From Clostridium kluyveri (lineage in GTDB: Bacteria > Bacillota > Clostridia > Clostridiales > Clostridiaceae): 58,581 nt of DNA. The number at the start of each line of letters is the position of its first letter. Within the stretch, counting starts at the first letter, position 1. Both the position numbers and the translations under genes were made by a program. The stretch covers positions 1 through 58,581 of the forward strand of contig NZ_CP018336.1 in NCBI RefSeq assembly GCF_001902295.1, in the 5' to 3' direction. The notes under the pieces were generated by a model that did not search any database, was not told the DNA's origin, and saw only the letters and a list, made by a program, of their open reading frames with translations. Positions 15,570 to 23,984 of the stretch are shown in pieces.

Positions 15570-17558
15570 ATGAGTAAAACAATAGTTTTAGAAAAACTGA
15601 CTCTTAAGAATTTCAAAGGTATCAAGGACTTAACAATAGATTTTTCAAACATAAGCAACATCTACGGTGACAATGCCACAGGAAAGACTACAATATTTGA
15701 TGCCTTTACATGGCTGCTGTTTAATAAGGACAGCCAAAATATAAGTAAATTTTATGTACAGCCACTTGATGAGAACAATAAAGTGGACCCTATGATTCAT
15801 ACCGAAGTTGAAGCAGTACTTGAGATAAATGGTGTGAACACAGTTTTAAGGAAGCTTCTGAAAGAAAAATGGGTTAAACCAAAAGGAAAAACCGAATCAG
15901 AGTGTAAGGGTGCAACTACTTCTTATTACATTGATGATGTACCTAAGAAAGAGAATGAGTATAAGAAGAAAATAAATGAAATCATCCAGGAGGATATATT
16001 TAAGCTGCTAACCAACCCAATGCATTTCTCAACTAAAATGACATGGCAGGAAAGAAAAAATATACTTATGGGAATGATAGGGGAAATTACAGACCAGAAT
16101 GTTATTGATTCAAAGGAAGAATTAAAACCGTTGGAAGAACTTCTTGTAAACAAGGATATAGATGAACTTAAAAAAAGCATAAATGCATCAAGAAAAAAGC
16201 TTATAAAGGACAAGGAGTCAATACCTCCTAGAGTTGACGAACTTAGAAAAAGTATAAAAGAAGAAGATGTTGACTTTGAAGCCCTGGAGTTCAGAAAGCG
16301 TGGAATAGTTGCAGGAATGAAGAGTGTGGAGGAGCAGCTCCTTGATAAGACAAAACTTGATGATGAACTATTTATGAAAAAAGACAAACTTTATGGACTT
16401 AAATCCAAACTTAAGGATATTGAACATGAAGAAGTTGAAAAGGCCGAAAGTGGAAGAGATAAAATAGCCCAGGACATAACCAGTTTAAATGGAGAAATAG
16501 CTGAAATCAAGTTTGATATTAAATCTCTTGAAATGGAGAAAAACAACAACCTTAAAATAGCCAAGAACTTAGAAGTAGAAGTTAAGAATTTAAGAGACAA
16601 ATGGTATGAGGAAGATGCAAAAGTTTTTGAACTTCCAGAGGATGCACGTATATGTCCTACCTGCCACCGTCCTTTTGACGAGGAAGACATTGAAAGTCAC
16701 AGGCAAGAGATGGAGGGTAACTTTAAACAGAATAAGTCCAAAATCTTGAAAAGTATAAAAGCCCAAGGCTTAGAAAAATCTAATGAACTTGAAAAGTATA
16801 AAGAGAGAGTATTGAAGAATGATGCTGCCCTGAAAAATGCCAAGGATTCTCTAGAAAAACTCAATAATGAAAAAGATAAGCTTCAATCTGAAATGGACAA
16901 TTTTGAAATAAATATAGACCTTGATAGTAACAAGGAATACCAGGGAATATTAAAACATGTGGAAGAACTTGAAACGGAACTTTCAAAACCAGTAGATTCA
17001 AATTCCCAGATAAGAGAGCTCAAGGAGAGAAAAGACAGTATAGAAAAAGAACTTGAGGAGGTCAACTACAAGCTGGGATACAGGGAAATCAATGATAAGA
17101 CAAATGCTAGGATTGAAGAACTGTTAAACAAAGAAAAAGAACTAAGCCAGCAGATTGCTAATTTAGAGAAACAAGAGCTCCTGTGCAACGAATTTATAAA
17201 AACCAAGGTTGAACTTATGGAAACAAGTATTAATTCTAAATTCAAATATATTAAGTTTAGATTCTTTAAGACTTTAGTTAATGGAGGAATTGAAGAGGGA
17301 TGCGAACCTCTTGTAGATGGTGTACCGTTCTCAACAAACTTAAATTCAGGTGCAAGGATTAATGCTGGAATAGATATTATAAATACTCTGTCTCAGCACT
17401 ACGGAATTAATGCACCAATATTTATAGATAACAGGGAAAGCACCACAAAGCTTATAGATGTGGAAAGCCAGGTAGTAAATTTAGTTGTAAGCAGTAAAGA
17501 TAAATCTTTAAGGATTGAAAATGGCGAACTTGCGGAGGAAAAACAGCTGGCAAGTTAA
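15570..17558 (+). CDS. SbcC/Rad50-like AAA ATPase of the phage recombination module
   Basis: The 662-residue protein is an SMC-type ATPase. Walker A G-D-N-A-T-G-K-T-T is at residues 33-41. Two long coiled coils flank a zinc-hook-like C-P-T-C at 362-365. The C-terminal half carries an I-F-I-D-N Walker B-like segment. This is the layout of SbcC/Rad50 proteins, which tether and process DNA ends with a nuclease. It is directly followed by RecT, so it probably acts in phage recombination or end processing. No SbcD-type nuclease is adjacent; the MBL-fold protein downstream may fill that role. Confidence 0.85.
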   Translation: MSKTIVLEKLTLKNFKGIKDLTIDFSNISNIYGDNATGKTTIFDAFTWLLFNKDSQNISKFYVQPLDENNKVDPMIHTEVEAVLEINGVNTVLRKLLKEKWVKPKGKTESECKGATTSYYIDDVPKKENEYKKKINEIIQEDIFKLLTNPMHFSTKMTWQERKNILMGMIGEITDQNVIDSKEELKPLEELLVNKDIDELKKSINASRKKLIKDKESIPPRVDELRKSIKEEDVDFEALEFRKRGIVAGMKSVEEQLLDKTKLDDELFMKKDKLYGLKSKLKDIEHEEVEKAESGRDKIAQDITSLNGEIAEIKFDIKSLEMEKNNNLKIAKNLEVEVKNLRDKWYEEDAKVFELPEDARICPTCHRPFDEEDIESHRQEMEGNFKQNKSKILKSIKAQGLEKSNELEKYKERVLKNDAALKNAKDSLEKLNNEKDKLQSEMDNFEINIDLDSNKEYQGILKHVEELETELSKPVDSNSQIRELKERKDSIEKELEEVNYKLGYREINDKTNARIEELLNKEKELSQQIANLEKQELLCNEFIKTKVELMETSINSKFKYIKFRFFKTLVNGGIEEGCEPLVDGVPFSTNLNSGARINAGIDIINTLSQHYGINAPIFIDNRESTTKLIDVESQVVNLVVSSKDKSLRIENGELAEEKQLAS

Positions 17559-17578
17559 GTTAAAGGAAGGTGATGGAA

Positions 17579-18511
17579 ATGGAAAGTAAAAGTACTGCAA
17601 TAACACTAGCCAAAGAAGATGCCCTAAATCAGATAACGGAAAAAATAGGGGAGCTTAGAAAAAATAATGATATAGTGTTTCCACCTAATTATTCAGTTGC
17701 TAATGCCCTAAACAGTGCATGGTTGCAACTTCAAGAAGTACAGAATAAGGATCATAAACCTGCATTGGAAGTATGTACTAAAAATTCAATTATAGGTTCA
17801 TTATACGATATGTGTCTGCAGGGTTTAACTCCCGCAAAGAAACAATGCTATTTCGTAGTTTATGGAAATCAACTGCAGCTTATGAGAAGTTACATGGGAA
17901 CAGTAGCAGTAACCAAAAGGTTGAAAGGTGTTAAGGACATTAAAGCCTACTGTATATATGAAGGTGATGAATTTGAGCAGACCTATGATTTAGATACAGC
18001 AACTTTAAAAATCAGTAAATTCAATCCTAAGTTTGAAAATATAGATACAAATAAAATCAAAGGTGCCTTTGCAGTAGTAATAGGAGAGAATGGTCCCATC
18101 CATGCAGAGGTAATGAATATCGACCAGATTAGAAAAGCATGGGGACAGGGTATTGCCTATAAAAGTGGAAAATCTACAGCCCATAATAATTTTACTGATG
18201 AAATGGCAAAGAAATCGGTGATAAACAGAGCTTGCAAGATGTATGCAAATACTTCTGACGACAGTGACCTTTTGATTGAAGCTTTTAACAATACGGATAA
18301 GACCTATGATGAAGAAAGTATGGTAGGTAATGTTGAATATGAAGTTAAGGAAGAAATAAAGGATAAGGCAAATAAAAAGTCCATAGATATAAAGGTTTCT
18401 GAGGAGAAAACGGATAAGCAGAATGTAATTGATGTGGAGCCTGAGAAGGTGGAAGAAAAGCAAACTCCAAGTTCAGCAGAACAGACTGAAATAGAAGGAC
18501 CAGGATTTTGA
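17579..18511 (+). CDS. recT: RecT-family single-strand annealing protein
   Basis: About 310 residues with the RecT core: the Q-G-L-T-P-A-K-K-Q-C-Y-F-V pattern near residue 85 and the R-S-Y-M-G-T segment near 108. The C-terminal 90 residues are acidic and disordered, as in other RecT proteins. RecT anneals complementary single strands during phage recombination. The ATG at 17579 has AAAGGAAGG eight bases upstream; earlier GTG/ATG codons are too close. The stop overlaps the next start (TGATG). Confidence 0.9.
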   Translation: MESKSTAITLAKEDALNQITEKIGELRKNNDIVFPPNYSVANALNSAWLQLQEVQNKDHKPALEVCTKNSIIGSLYDMCLQGLTPAKKQCYFVVYGNQLQLMRSYMGTVAVTKRLKGVKDIKAYCIYEGDEFEQTYDLDTATLKISKFNPKFENIDTNKIKGAFAVVIGENGPIHAEVMNIDQIRKAWGQGIAYKSGKSTAHNNFTDEMAKKSVINRACKMYANTSDDSDLLIEAFNNTDKTYDEESMVGNVEYEVKEEIKDKANKKSIDIKVSEEKTDKQNVIDVEPEKVEEKQTPSSAEQTEIEGPGF

Positions 18512-19236
18512 TGAAACTTACAGTTTTAGGGAGTGGTAGCAGTGGAAACTGCTATCTGCTCCAGAATAGAGATGAGACTTTGATACTTGAATGTGGATTG
18601 CCCTATAAGACTATTTTAAAAGGACTAGATTTTAATTTGATGAATGTTGTAGGGTGCCTGGTAACACATGAGCATAAGGATCATAGTAAGGCCATAAAGG
18701 AGTTTATCAGTAACGGAATAGATGTTTACAGCAGCAGTGGAACATTGAAGGCAGTAGATGCTGGGGATTATAGAGCACAAGTAATTGAATCTGAAAATCA
18801 GGTTTCTATAGGGGATTTTACTGTACTTCCATTCGAAACTGAACATGATGCAATAGAGCCTTTAGGGTTCCTTATACAACATAGTGATATGGGCAAGCTG
18901 CTCTTCATTACAGATAGTTACTACTGCCAGTATAACTTTACAGGACTTAATCACATTATGATTGAGTGCAACTACAGTATGGATATTGTAAATGAAAACT
19001 TTGAAAGAGGATTAATACATCCTGTACTTAGGAACAGGCTTTTGAAATCTCATTTCAGCATGGAGAATGTGAAAGAATTTTTAAAGGTTACTGATTTAAG
19101 TCAGGTTAGAGACATTGTGCTTTTACATCTTAGTGATAGCAATAGTGATGAAGAAGGATTTAAAACAGAGATAGAGAGGCTTACAGGAAAGCCTACTTAT
19201 ATTGCAGATAAAGAGTTGGAAATAGATTTATTTTAA
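18511..19236 (+). CDS. Metallo-beta-lactamase-fold hydrolase
   Basis: The 241-residue protein has the MBL signature T-H-E-H-K-D-H (H53, H55, D57, H58) and a glycine-rich S-G-S-S-G-N-C start. It resembles the YycJ/WalJ branch, which includes DNA exonucleases. Coupling by a 1-base overlap to recT suggests it supplies a nuclease to the RecT-type pathway, in place of RecE or lambda Exo. The nuclease activity is inferred. Confidence 0.85.
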   Translation: MKLTVLGSGSSGNCYLLQNRDETLILECGLPYKTILKGLDFNLMNVVGCLVTHEHKDHSKAIKEFISNGIDVYSSSGTLKAVDAGDYRAQVIESENQVSIGDFTVLPFETEHDAIEPLGFLIQHSDMGKLLFITDSYYCQYNFTGLNHIMIECNYSMDIVNENFERGLIHPVLRNRLLKSHFSMENVKEFLKVTDLSQVRDIVLLHLSDSNSDEEGFKTEIERLTGKPTYIADKELEIDLF

Positions 19237-19264
19237 AATTTAAAGTTACAAAGCAGGGCTGCCG

Positions 19265-19357
19265 GTACCGATCTAGCAGACTGCTAAAATTCCAATTTAA
19301 CCAGACAAGAAATGAAGAAGTTTTAAATCAGGCATGTTAGTACCGATCTGGCAGTCT
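19265..19357. repeat. Two 18-bp direct repeats before the replication gene
   Basis: GTACCGATCTAGCAGACT (19265-19282) and GTACCGATCTGGCAGTCT (19340-19357) match at 16 of 18 positions, 75 bases apart. They lie in the short gap between the MBL gene and the replisome organiser. A regulatory or origin-linked role is possible. Confidence 0.6.
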
Positions 19358-19384
19358 CATTTAAAACTCCCAAGAGGTGCTCAC

Positions 19385-20269
19385 ATGAACTATATAAAAG
19401 AAATCAATGCCTTTAGGAATTATTTGAGGACCAATCCTATTCCGGCAATTACTCAGGCCCTATGGTACGTGATTATAGATTACCATAACTCAAGTAATTG
19501 GGAACCATGGATTACCATAGATAATTTCAGATTAATGGCAGATTTACAAATTTCAAAAAACACACTTAATACTCATAGAAACACTCTTGTACAAAGTGGA
19601 TTGCTTTTATATAAATCCATACCAAGAAAAAAGAATTCAGGTAGATATTGTTTAGTGAGTTTAGCAGAAAAACAACAAACTGGTATTCAAACTGGTGCAA
19701 ATATTAGACCAGATGATGAACCAGATATACAAAAAAATAAAACTGGTGCAAATATTGAACCAGAATGTGAGCCAGATGGTGAACCAGATCGAGTACCAGA
19801 TGGTGAACCAGATCATGAACCAGATGTGTCTGGGAAGCAGCCTTGTGAGCCAGTTCCCGAGGGACATAAACTAAACAAAACTAAACTAAACAATAATATT
19901 GTTGTTGTTGAAAAAGAAAATAAAGAAAAAGAGAATTGGTTTATAGTGCTGAAATATTTCTGCCAAAAATCAGGCAGGGCAGATACAAATTTGAGAAACA
20001 GAGAAAGAGAAGCAGCCCAGGAGATCTGTGAAGAGGTACCGTCCCTTGACACAGTTCTTAAGGGTATAGATTATGCTTTTGATAACTTCAAGCCTGATTC
20101 TGGGGATGAAAAAATAAACTCCTTTTGCTACTGTGCAACAGTTATAAGGGGACTCCAGAAGCGTGAAAATTTCAAGAAGAATGGAGGTGGGAAGCGTGGA
20201 AGTTCTAAACAGGATACTGACTCAGGTAAGAACTCAAGTCCATACGACTTCTCAAGGTTCAAGGGGTAG
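19385..20269 (+). CDS. Phage replisome organiser (replication initiator) with internal repeats
   Basis: About 294 residues. The N-terminal 100 form a winged-helix region, with W-x-x-I-D-N-F-R-L-M-A-D-L and a following recognition helix. Residues 100-160 are a low-complexity acidic repeat (E-P-D-G-E-P-D). The C-terminal 90 resemble the DnaD-like or loader-binding region of Gram-positive phage initiators. It precedes a DnaC-type loader, the usual order. Iterons inside the gene suggest that the origin is within it, as in lambda O. The ATG at 19385 follows AGAGGTG. Confidence 0.8.
   Translation: MNYIKEINAFRNYLRTNPIPAITQALWYVIIDYHNSSNWEPWITIDNFRLMADLQISKNTLNTHRNTLVQSGLLLYKSIPRKKNSGRYCLVSLAEKQQTGIQTGANIRPDDEPDIQKNKTGANIEPECEPDGEPDRVPDGEPDHEPDVSGKQPCEPVPEGHKLNKTKLNNNIVVVEKENKEKENWFIVLKYFCQKSGRADTNLRNREREAAQEICEEVPSLDTVLKGIDYAFDNFKPDSGDEKINSFCYCATVIRGLQKRENFKKNGGGKRGSSKQDTDSGKNSSPYDFSRFKG
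19691..19831. repeat. Iteron array within the initiator gene (probable replication origin)
   Basis: CCAGAT-type 12-bp units recur six times in a row, starting at 19760, 19772, 19784, 19796, 19808 and 19820, with another pair at 19709 and 19721. A 15-bp repeat ACTGGTGCAAATATT occurs at 19691-19705 and 19742-19756. A very AT-rich stretch follows (about 19869-19937). The pattern resembles lambda-type origins placed inside the initiator gene, though part of the repetition could simply reflect the repeated Glu-Pro-Asp protein segment. Confidence 0.6.
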
Positions 20270-21008
20270 ATCTGTGTATAAATGCCCTATATGCCAGGAT
20301 ACCGGGTGGGCCAAAACAAAAACAGGATACAAAAGGTGCAGTTGCTATGAAAAAGAACATGCCAAAATGCTCTGGAAAAGTTTTGGAGTAGACCCATCAA
20401 GGGTGAAAGCTCTGAATGATTACAAGGGCTATGATGATGCTACCAAGAAGGCTTTATACATGGCTAAAGCCTATATACGCAATTTTGAAAGCATCAAGAA
20501 CACCGAAGAAAACAGCTTTGGTTTATTCGGACAACCCGGGGCAGGAAAAAGCCATATAGCAATTGCCATAGGTGCAGCACTTTTAAACCGGAAAAATCCT
20601 GTACAGGTTATATATATGCCTTATCTTGAAGCCATGAGAGAGCTTAAGGCAAACGTCAATGATGATGAATACTACTTGAGATTATCTGACAGGTATAAGA
20701 AAGCAAAAGTGTTGATTATGGACGATTTGTTCAAGGACAAGGTTGCAAATGGAAACCTGATTAAGGACCGGTATGGGAAAAAAGCTGTTCTAACAGAAAC
20801 TGACATAAAACACATAATGCCGATTATAAATTACAGGTCTCTTAACAATATGCCAACCCTGATAAGTACGGAATGTACACAGGAAATTCTTATGGAGCTT
20901 AGTGATGCGCTGGCAGGAAGAATATTTAAATCTTGCGGGGATAACATGATAGTTTTTGAGGGTGACGAGCATAATTACAGGATGCGAGAATTTGTTAGAA
21001 AGGGGTGA
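20196..21008 (+). CDS. DnaC/DnaI-type helicase loader
   Basis: About 270 residues. A zinc-ribbon start (C30, C33, C48, C50) is followed by an AAA+ domain with Walker A G-Q-P-G-A-G-K-S-H (112-120) and Walker B L-I-M-D-D (173-177). It would load the host replicative helicase on phage DNA with the organiser encoded upstream. The GTG at 20196 has GGAGGTGG five bases upstream, and the gene overlaps the initiator's end by 74 bases. Confidence 0.9.
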   Translation: MEVLNRILTQVRTQVHTTSQGSRGRSVYKCPICQDTGWAKTKTGYKRCSCYEKEHAKMLWKSFGVDPSRVKALNDYKGYDDATKKALYMAKAYIRNFESIKNTEENSFGLFGQPGAGKSHIAIAIGAALLNRKNPVQVIYMPYLEAMRELKANVNDDEYYLRLSDRYKKAKVLIMDDLFKDKVANGNLIKDRYGKKAVLTETDIKHIMPIINYRSLNNMPTLISTECTQEILMELSDALAGRIFKSCGDNMIVFEGDEHNYRMREFVRKG

Positions 21009-21014
21009 TGAAAA

Positions 21015-21419
21015 ATGGCAGTTGCATTCGAAAGAAAAAAAGAAACCCTGGACTTTGTAAGAGATAACTGGGAAATCATGTACAAAAAGGATATGGCAAA
21101 GAAATTAGGGTGCAGTACTTCTCTTGTGAGTGTGATAGGAGGCGAATTAGGTTTGCCCATCCAGCGTAAGTTACCTACGCTTCCCAAAGATTCATTCTGT
21201 ACCATTGATAGTATTCGGAGGATGAGAAATGATTTTAGACTAGGGCAGAAGATAACTCTAAAGGTGCAACGCAGTCGTGGGAAATATAAAGTCATAAGTG
21301 GAGTTGTAGCTAACAAGACAGACTATTTGGTTCTGGTCAAGTGGAAGAAGTATGGAAAAGACCGAAGAGAAAGTTTTAGGTATGATGAGTTCTGCGTGGG
21401 AGAGGTTCGGGTTGTTTAA
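21015..21419 (+). CDS. Helix-turn-helix protein with a beta-rich C-terminus
   Basis: 134 residues. Residues 20-50 form a helix-turn-helix (M-A-K-K-L-G-C-S-T-S-L-V-S-V-I), and the C-terminal 60 form a basic, beta-rich region. It lies six bases after the helicase loader in the early operon. A regulator of middle genes is possible. Exact family unknown. Confidence 0.65.
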   Translation: MAVAFERKKETLDFVRDNWEIMYKKDMAKKLGCSTSLVSVIGGELGLPIQRKLPTLPKDSFCTIDSIRRMRNDFRLGQKITLKVQRSRGKYKVISGVVANKTDYLVLVKWKKYGKDRRESFRYDEFCVGEVRVV

Positions 21420-21506
21420 TTATACAAATAACAGTCAATTTAAGCCATAGGTATAGCAAATTCTAAAGAAAAGGGGACAAAATAATTTTATCGCTTTGAA
21501 ATTGGA

Positions 21507-21554
21507 ATGGGTTTAAAAGGACTGTATGAGAGATTTAGAGTAATAGTGTGGTAG
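21507..21554 (+). CDS. Possible 15-residue peptide
   Basis: ATG preceded by a weak TTGGA and ending TAG, encoding a short basic amphipathic peptide. It may be a translated leader or chance. Confidence 0.2.
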   Translation: MGLKGLYERFRVIVW

Positions 21555-21566
21555 GAGGTAAAGATA

Positions 21567-21887
21567 TTGGAAAGTGAGAAAAATTTTCTGGTCAATTGTA
21601 TAAAAATGGGCAAGTTGAAAAAAGTCACAGAACCTTGGCATGGATACCTAAAAGATAAAAAACTAATAGTATTTAAAATTGGCACTGGTTATAATTTAAT
21701 TTCTATAGATGGGGAAAAAGGAGAAAAAAACTTAGAAGGATTATGCAAGTATGCATGGGAAAATGATCCAGAAACAACGCAAGAAAGTGGATATGATTGT
21801 GTAGAAGATTTCATAGAAGAAGTGAATTTGGGTAATGATGGATTCGGATTTAATGAAGATGAAATAGAAATATGTGATATGAAATAA
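21567..21887 (+). CDS. Hypothetical acidic early protein
   Basis: The 106-residue protein starts at TTG with AGGAGG upstream. The N-terminal half is basic and beta-rich; the C-terminal half is strongly acidic. Family unknown. Confidence 0.65.
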   Translation: MESEKNFLVNCIKMGKLKKVTEPWHGYLKDKKLIVFKIGTGYNLISIDGEKGEKNLEGLCKYAWENDPETTQESGYDCVEDFIEEVNLGNDGFGFNEDEIEICDMK

Positions 21888-21900
21888 GGGAAATGAGATT

Positions 21901-22065
21901 ATGAGTAAGTTGAAAATCATAAGAGGAGCCAAACCTATAAAATTTGGTAATCAGATAGGAATGAAGATGGATGAACTGGACAGAGGAACAATACCAGGAA
22001 TACCTCAAAAAGAGAGGTCAGAAGGTAGAGAAACCAAAAGTAAAGAAGCAGAAATACAGGAATAA
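21901..22065 (+). CDS. Small ORF overlapping the DUF1064 gene
   Basis: A 54-codon frame from ATG (weak AGGGAAATGAG upstream) runs past the DUF1064 start by 95 bases in another frame. Its N-terminus is basic (K-I-I-R-G-A-K-P-I-K-F). Small ORFs upstream of DUF1064 genes are common in such phages, but the long overlap lowers confidence. Confidence 0.4.
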   Translation: MSKLKIIRGAKPIKFGNQIGMKMDELDRGTIPGIPQKERSEGRETKSKEAEIQE

Positions 22066-22372
22066 GGGTGCATGGCATGATGGAATGTATTTCAGGAGTC
22101 AGCTGGAAATGAAGAGATACTGCCAGTTAAAACTTTTATTCTATGCTGGGGAAATCGCAGGATTTATATTGCAGCCGGAGTTTATTCTTCAGGAAGGTAA
22201 AGGAGAAGAAAGAGCTATAACTTATACTGCTGATTTTCTGGTTTTGAATAAGGATGGTACCTACAGTGTTGAGGATACCAAAGGTTATGAGTCAGCACAA
22301 TGGAAGAGGACGTACAAGCAGTTTAAATTGAGATATCCAGAGGTAGAACTGAAAATATTGAAGGAGGTATAA
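21971..22372 (+). CDS. DUF1064 protein (predicted nuclease of early phage genes)
   Basis: 133 residues. The core S-Q-L-E-M-K-R-Y-C-Q-L, a beta-rich F-I-L-Q-P-E-F segment and a terminal Y-T-A-D-F-L-V...D-T-K-G-Y-E pattern give a PD-(D/E)xK-like layout (D and D-x-K). DUF1064 proteins are typical of phage early regions and are predicted endonucleases, perhaps Holliday-junction-related. The ATG is at 21971, with a basic linker after the first helix. Confidence 0.8.
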   Translation: MNWTEEQYQEYLKKRGQKVEKPKVKKQKYRNKGAWHDGMYFRSQLEMKRYCQLKLLFYAGEIAGFILQPEFILQEGKGEERAITYTADFLVLNKDGTYSVEDTKGYESAQWKRTYKQFKLRYPEVELKILKEV

Positions 22373-22375
22373 GGT

Positions 22376-22711
22376 ATGGAGTGTAAGGATATAAACCATG
22401 AATGTACAGATGAAATTGTTTGTCCATTTTGTGGTCAAGAATTTACTGACAGTTGGGAATATGGTGATGATGAAGCTTTAGGATTAATAGAGTGTGATGA
22501 ATGTGGAAAATCATTTTATGCGAGTAGGGAAGTTTCAATAACTTATTCAACACGTAAAGCTAATTATGGGACGTGTAAAAACTGTAAAGATGAGAATGTG
22601 GTTATTGAAAGTTATCATTCATCAATAGGCAGATATAGTGGCTTGTGTGTTAAATGTGGAAGAGCAGAAAAACAAAGATTGCGTAAAAAATATATTGATA
22701 GTATTCGTTAA
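22376..22711 (+). CDS. Multi-zinc-finger protein
   Basis: 111 residues with four CxxC pairs: C-P-F-C, C-D-E-C, C-K-N-C and C-V-K-C. Two tandem zinc ribbons are likely. It starts four bases after the DUF1064 stop with GGAGG upstream. Probably a nucleic-acid-binding helper. Confidence 0.7.
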   Translation: MECKDINHECTDEIVCPFCGQEFTDSWEYGDDEALGLIECDECGKSFYASREVSITYSTRKANYGTCKNCKDENVVIESYHSSIGRYSGLCVKCGRAEKQRLRKKYIDSIR

Positions 22712-22740
22712 AGGAAGCGAAATTTGGAGAGGTGAACACA

Positions 22741-23061
22741 TTGAAACTAAAACTAATGGTGCTTAGAAAATTGATAGACCGCAAAGGCAATAAAATAGAC
22801 AATCGTACAATGTCTTGGGAAGATTGGAAGGATAAAGTTTTAGAGGAGGCAGGAGAGTTGTGTGAAGCTCTCTCCTCTGGAGATAAGAAAAAGATAATGG
22901 AAGAGGTACTGGACGTTATTCAAGTAGGTATAGGAATCTTGGCCAAGCTTTTTAGAGAGAATTTTGACATAGTTCAGGGATTTCACAGGCACAATAAAAA
23001 GTTGGTTGATAGGGGCTGTGAGGCTTGTGCAGAGGTTAATTTTAATGCGAGTAGGAAGTAG
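22741..23061 (+). CDS. MazG-like nucleotide pyrophosphohydrolase
   Basis: About 106 residues with the MazG-fold pattern E-E-A-G-E-L near residue 35 and E-E-V-L-D-V-I-Q near residue 57, giving the acidic residues that bind magnesium. These enzymes cleave NTPs or (p)ppGpp-like nucleotides and are common in phages, where they may block alarm signalling or clean the nucleotide pool. TTG 22741 with AGGTG seven bases upstream is the better start. Confidence 0.75.
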   Translation: MKLKLMVLRKLIDRKGNKIDNRTMSWEDWKDKVLEEAGELCEALSSGDKKKIMEEVLDVIQVGIGILAKLFRENFDIVQGFHRHNKKLVDRGCEACAEVNFNASRK

Positions 23062-23088
23062 TTAAGAATTTAGACAGGAGGAATGAAT

Positions 23089-23448
23089 ATGTATAAGGAT
23101 TTTAAAGAATTAAAAGGCAAAATATTAATAAAGATTCAGGTTAAGTCAGCAGATGAAATATTATTCCATTGTGATGATGGTAGTGTATACAAAATGTACC
23201 ATGATCAAGATTGCTGCGAAAGTGTAACCATAGAGGATATATGCGGAGATATAAATGATTTAATTGGTTCTCCAATTATAGTGGCAGAAGAATCTACTAA
23301 TTCAGATAACCCAAAAGATAAATATGATGAGAGCTTTACATGGACGTTTTATAAATTAGCAACAGTAAAAGGATATGTAACCATAAGGTGGTATGGAGAA
23401 TCAAATGGTTACTATTCTGAATCGGTTGACTTTGAAAAAATAACTTAA
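23089..23448 (+). CDS. Hypothetical early protein
   Basis: About 119 residues, mostly beta-rich and acidic (C-C-E-S-V-T-I-E-D). An ATG two codons upstream is too close to AGGAGG, so 23089 is preferred. Similar proteins occur among phage early genes, but no domain name can be given. Confidence 0.65.
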   Translation: MYKDFKELKGKILIKIQVKSADEILFHCDDGSVYKMYHDQDCCESVTIEDICGDINDLIGSPIIVAEESTNSDNPKDKYDESFTWTFYKLATVKGYVTIRWYGESNGYYSESVDFEKIT

Positions 23449-23549
23449 AGAGTATTAAAGCAACGGAGGGGTGAAAAACATTCAAATTTGACAATTAAAA
23501 AGATATCTTCTGAAATTTATATGAATTAATAAAGGAAGGTGTTAACTAT

Positions 23550-23966
23550 ATGGCATCTAGAAAAGTAACGTTAGATGATTCGTGGAAAGAAATTAAAGAG
23601 TTGAGAGATAAGGGACTTACGTATGATGCAATAGGTAAAATTTATGGAGTGACTAGACAGTGTATACAACAAGGGCTCGCAAGAAGATATAAGAAGTATA
23701 AAAAGTTGTCTAATATTTTTCGAGGAGGAAAATTTATGATTAAGTATTCAGAAACACAAAAGGGAGATATTTTAAGGATAGTTGGAGCAGGTGCTCCAGG
23801 GTACGCTGAAAATGGAGAATTAGTAAAGGTTACAGAAACAGAACAAGATTCTGTAGTTGTTGAAAATAGAAATGGTGTAAAGGCTACTTTTATGTTTGAT
23901 TGTGGAGCAGCAAGACTTGAACAAACACAATGGAAGAATAAATTTCCTTTACAATCAGGACTTTAA
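23550..23966 (+). CDS. Two-part protein: helix-turn-helix plus small beta domain
   Basis: 138 residues. Residues 1-50 are a resolvase-type helix-turn-helix (D-A-I-G-K-I-Y-G-V-T-R-Q-C-I-Q-Q). Residues 62-138 form a separate beta-rich domain with its own start and ribosome site. The ribosome site upstream is AAGGAAGG. It may have arisen from loss of a stop codon between two genes. Confidence 0.65.
   Translation: MASRKVTLDDSWKEIKELRDKGLTYDAIGKIYGVTRQCIQQGLARRYKKYKKLSNIFRGGKFMIKYSETQKGDILRIVGAGAPGYAENGELVKVTETEQDSVVVENRNGVKATFMFDCGAARLEQTQWKNKFPLQSGL
23736..23966 (+). CDS. Internal in-frame start giving the C-terminal domain alone
   Basis: An ATG inside the 138-residue ORF is preceded by GAGGAGG at 23722-23728, seven bases away, a stronger site than that of the long ORF. 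It would make a 76-residue beta-rich protein in addition to the fusion. Direct evidence is only the site. Confidence 0.55.
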   Translation: MIKYSETQKGDILRIVGAGAPGYAENGELVKVTETEQDSVVVENRNGVKATFMFDCGAARLEQTQWKNKFPLQSGL

Positions 23967-23984
23967 GGTAGATGGTAGCGAATA

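Noticed and set aside
15926..16690. Long minus-strand frames opposite the SbcC-like ATPase
   Set aside because: They mirror coding bias of the ATPase gene and have no ribosome sites or recognisable protein features.
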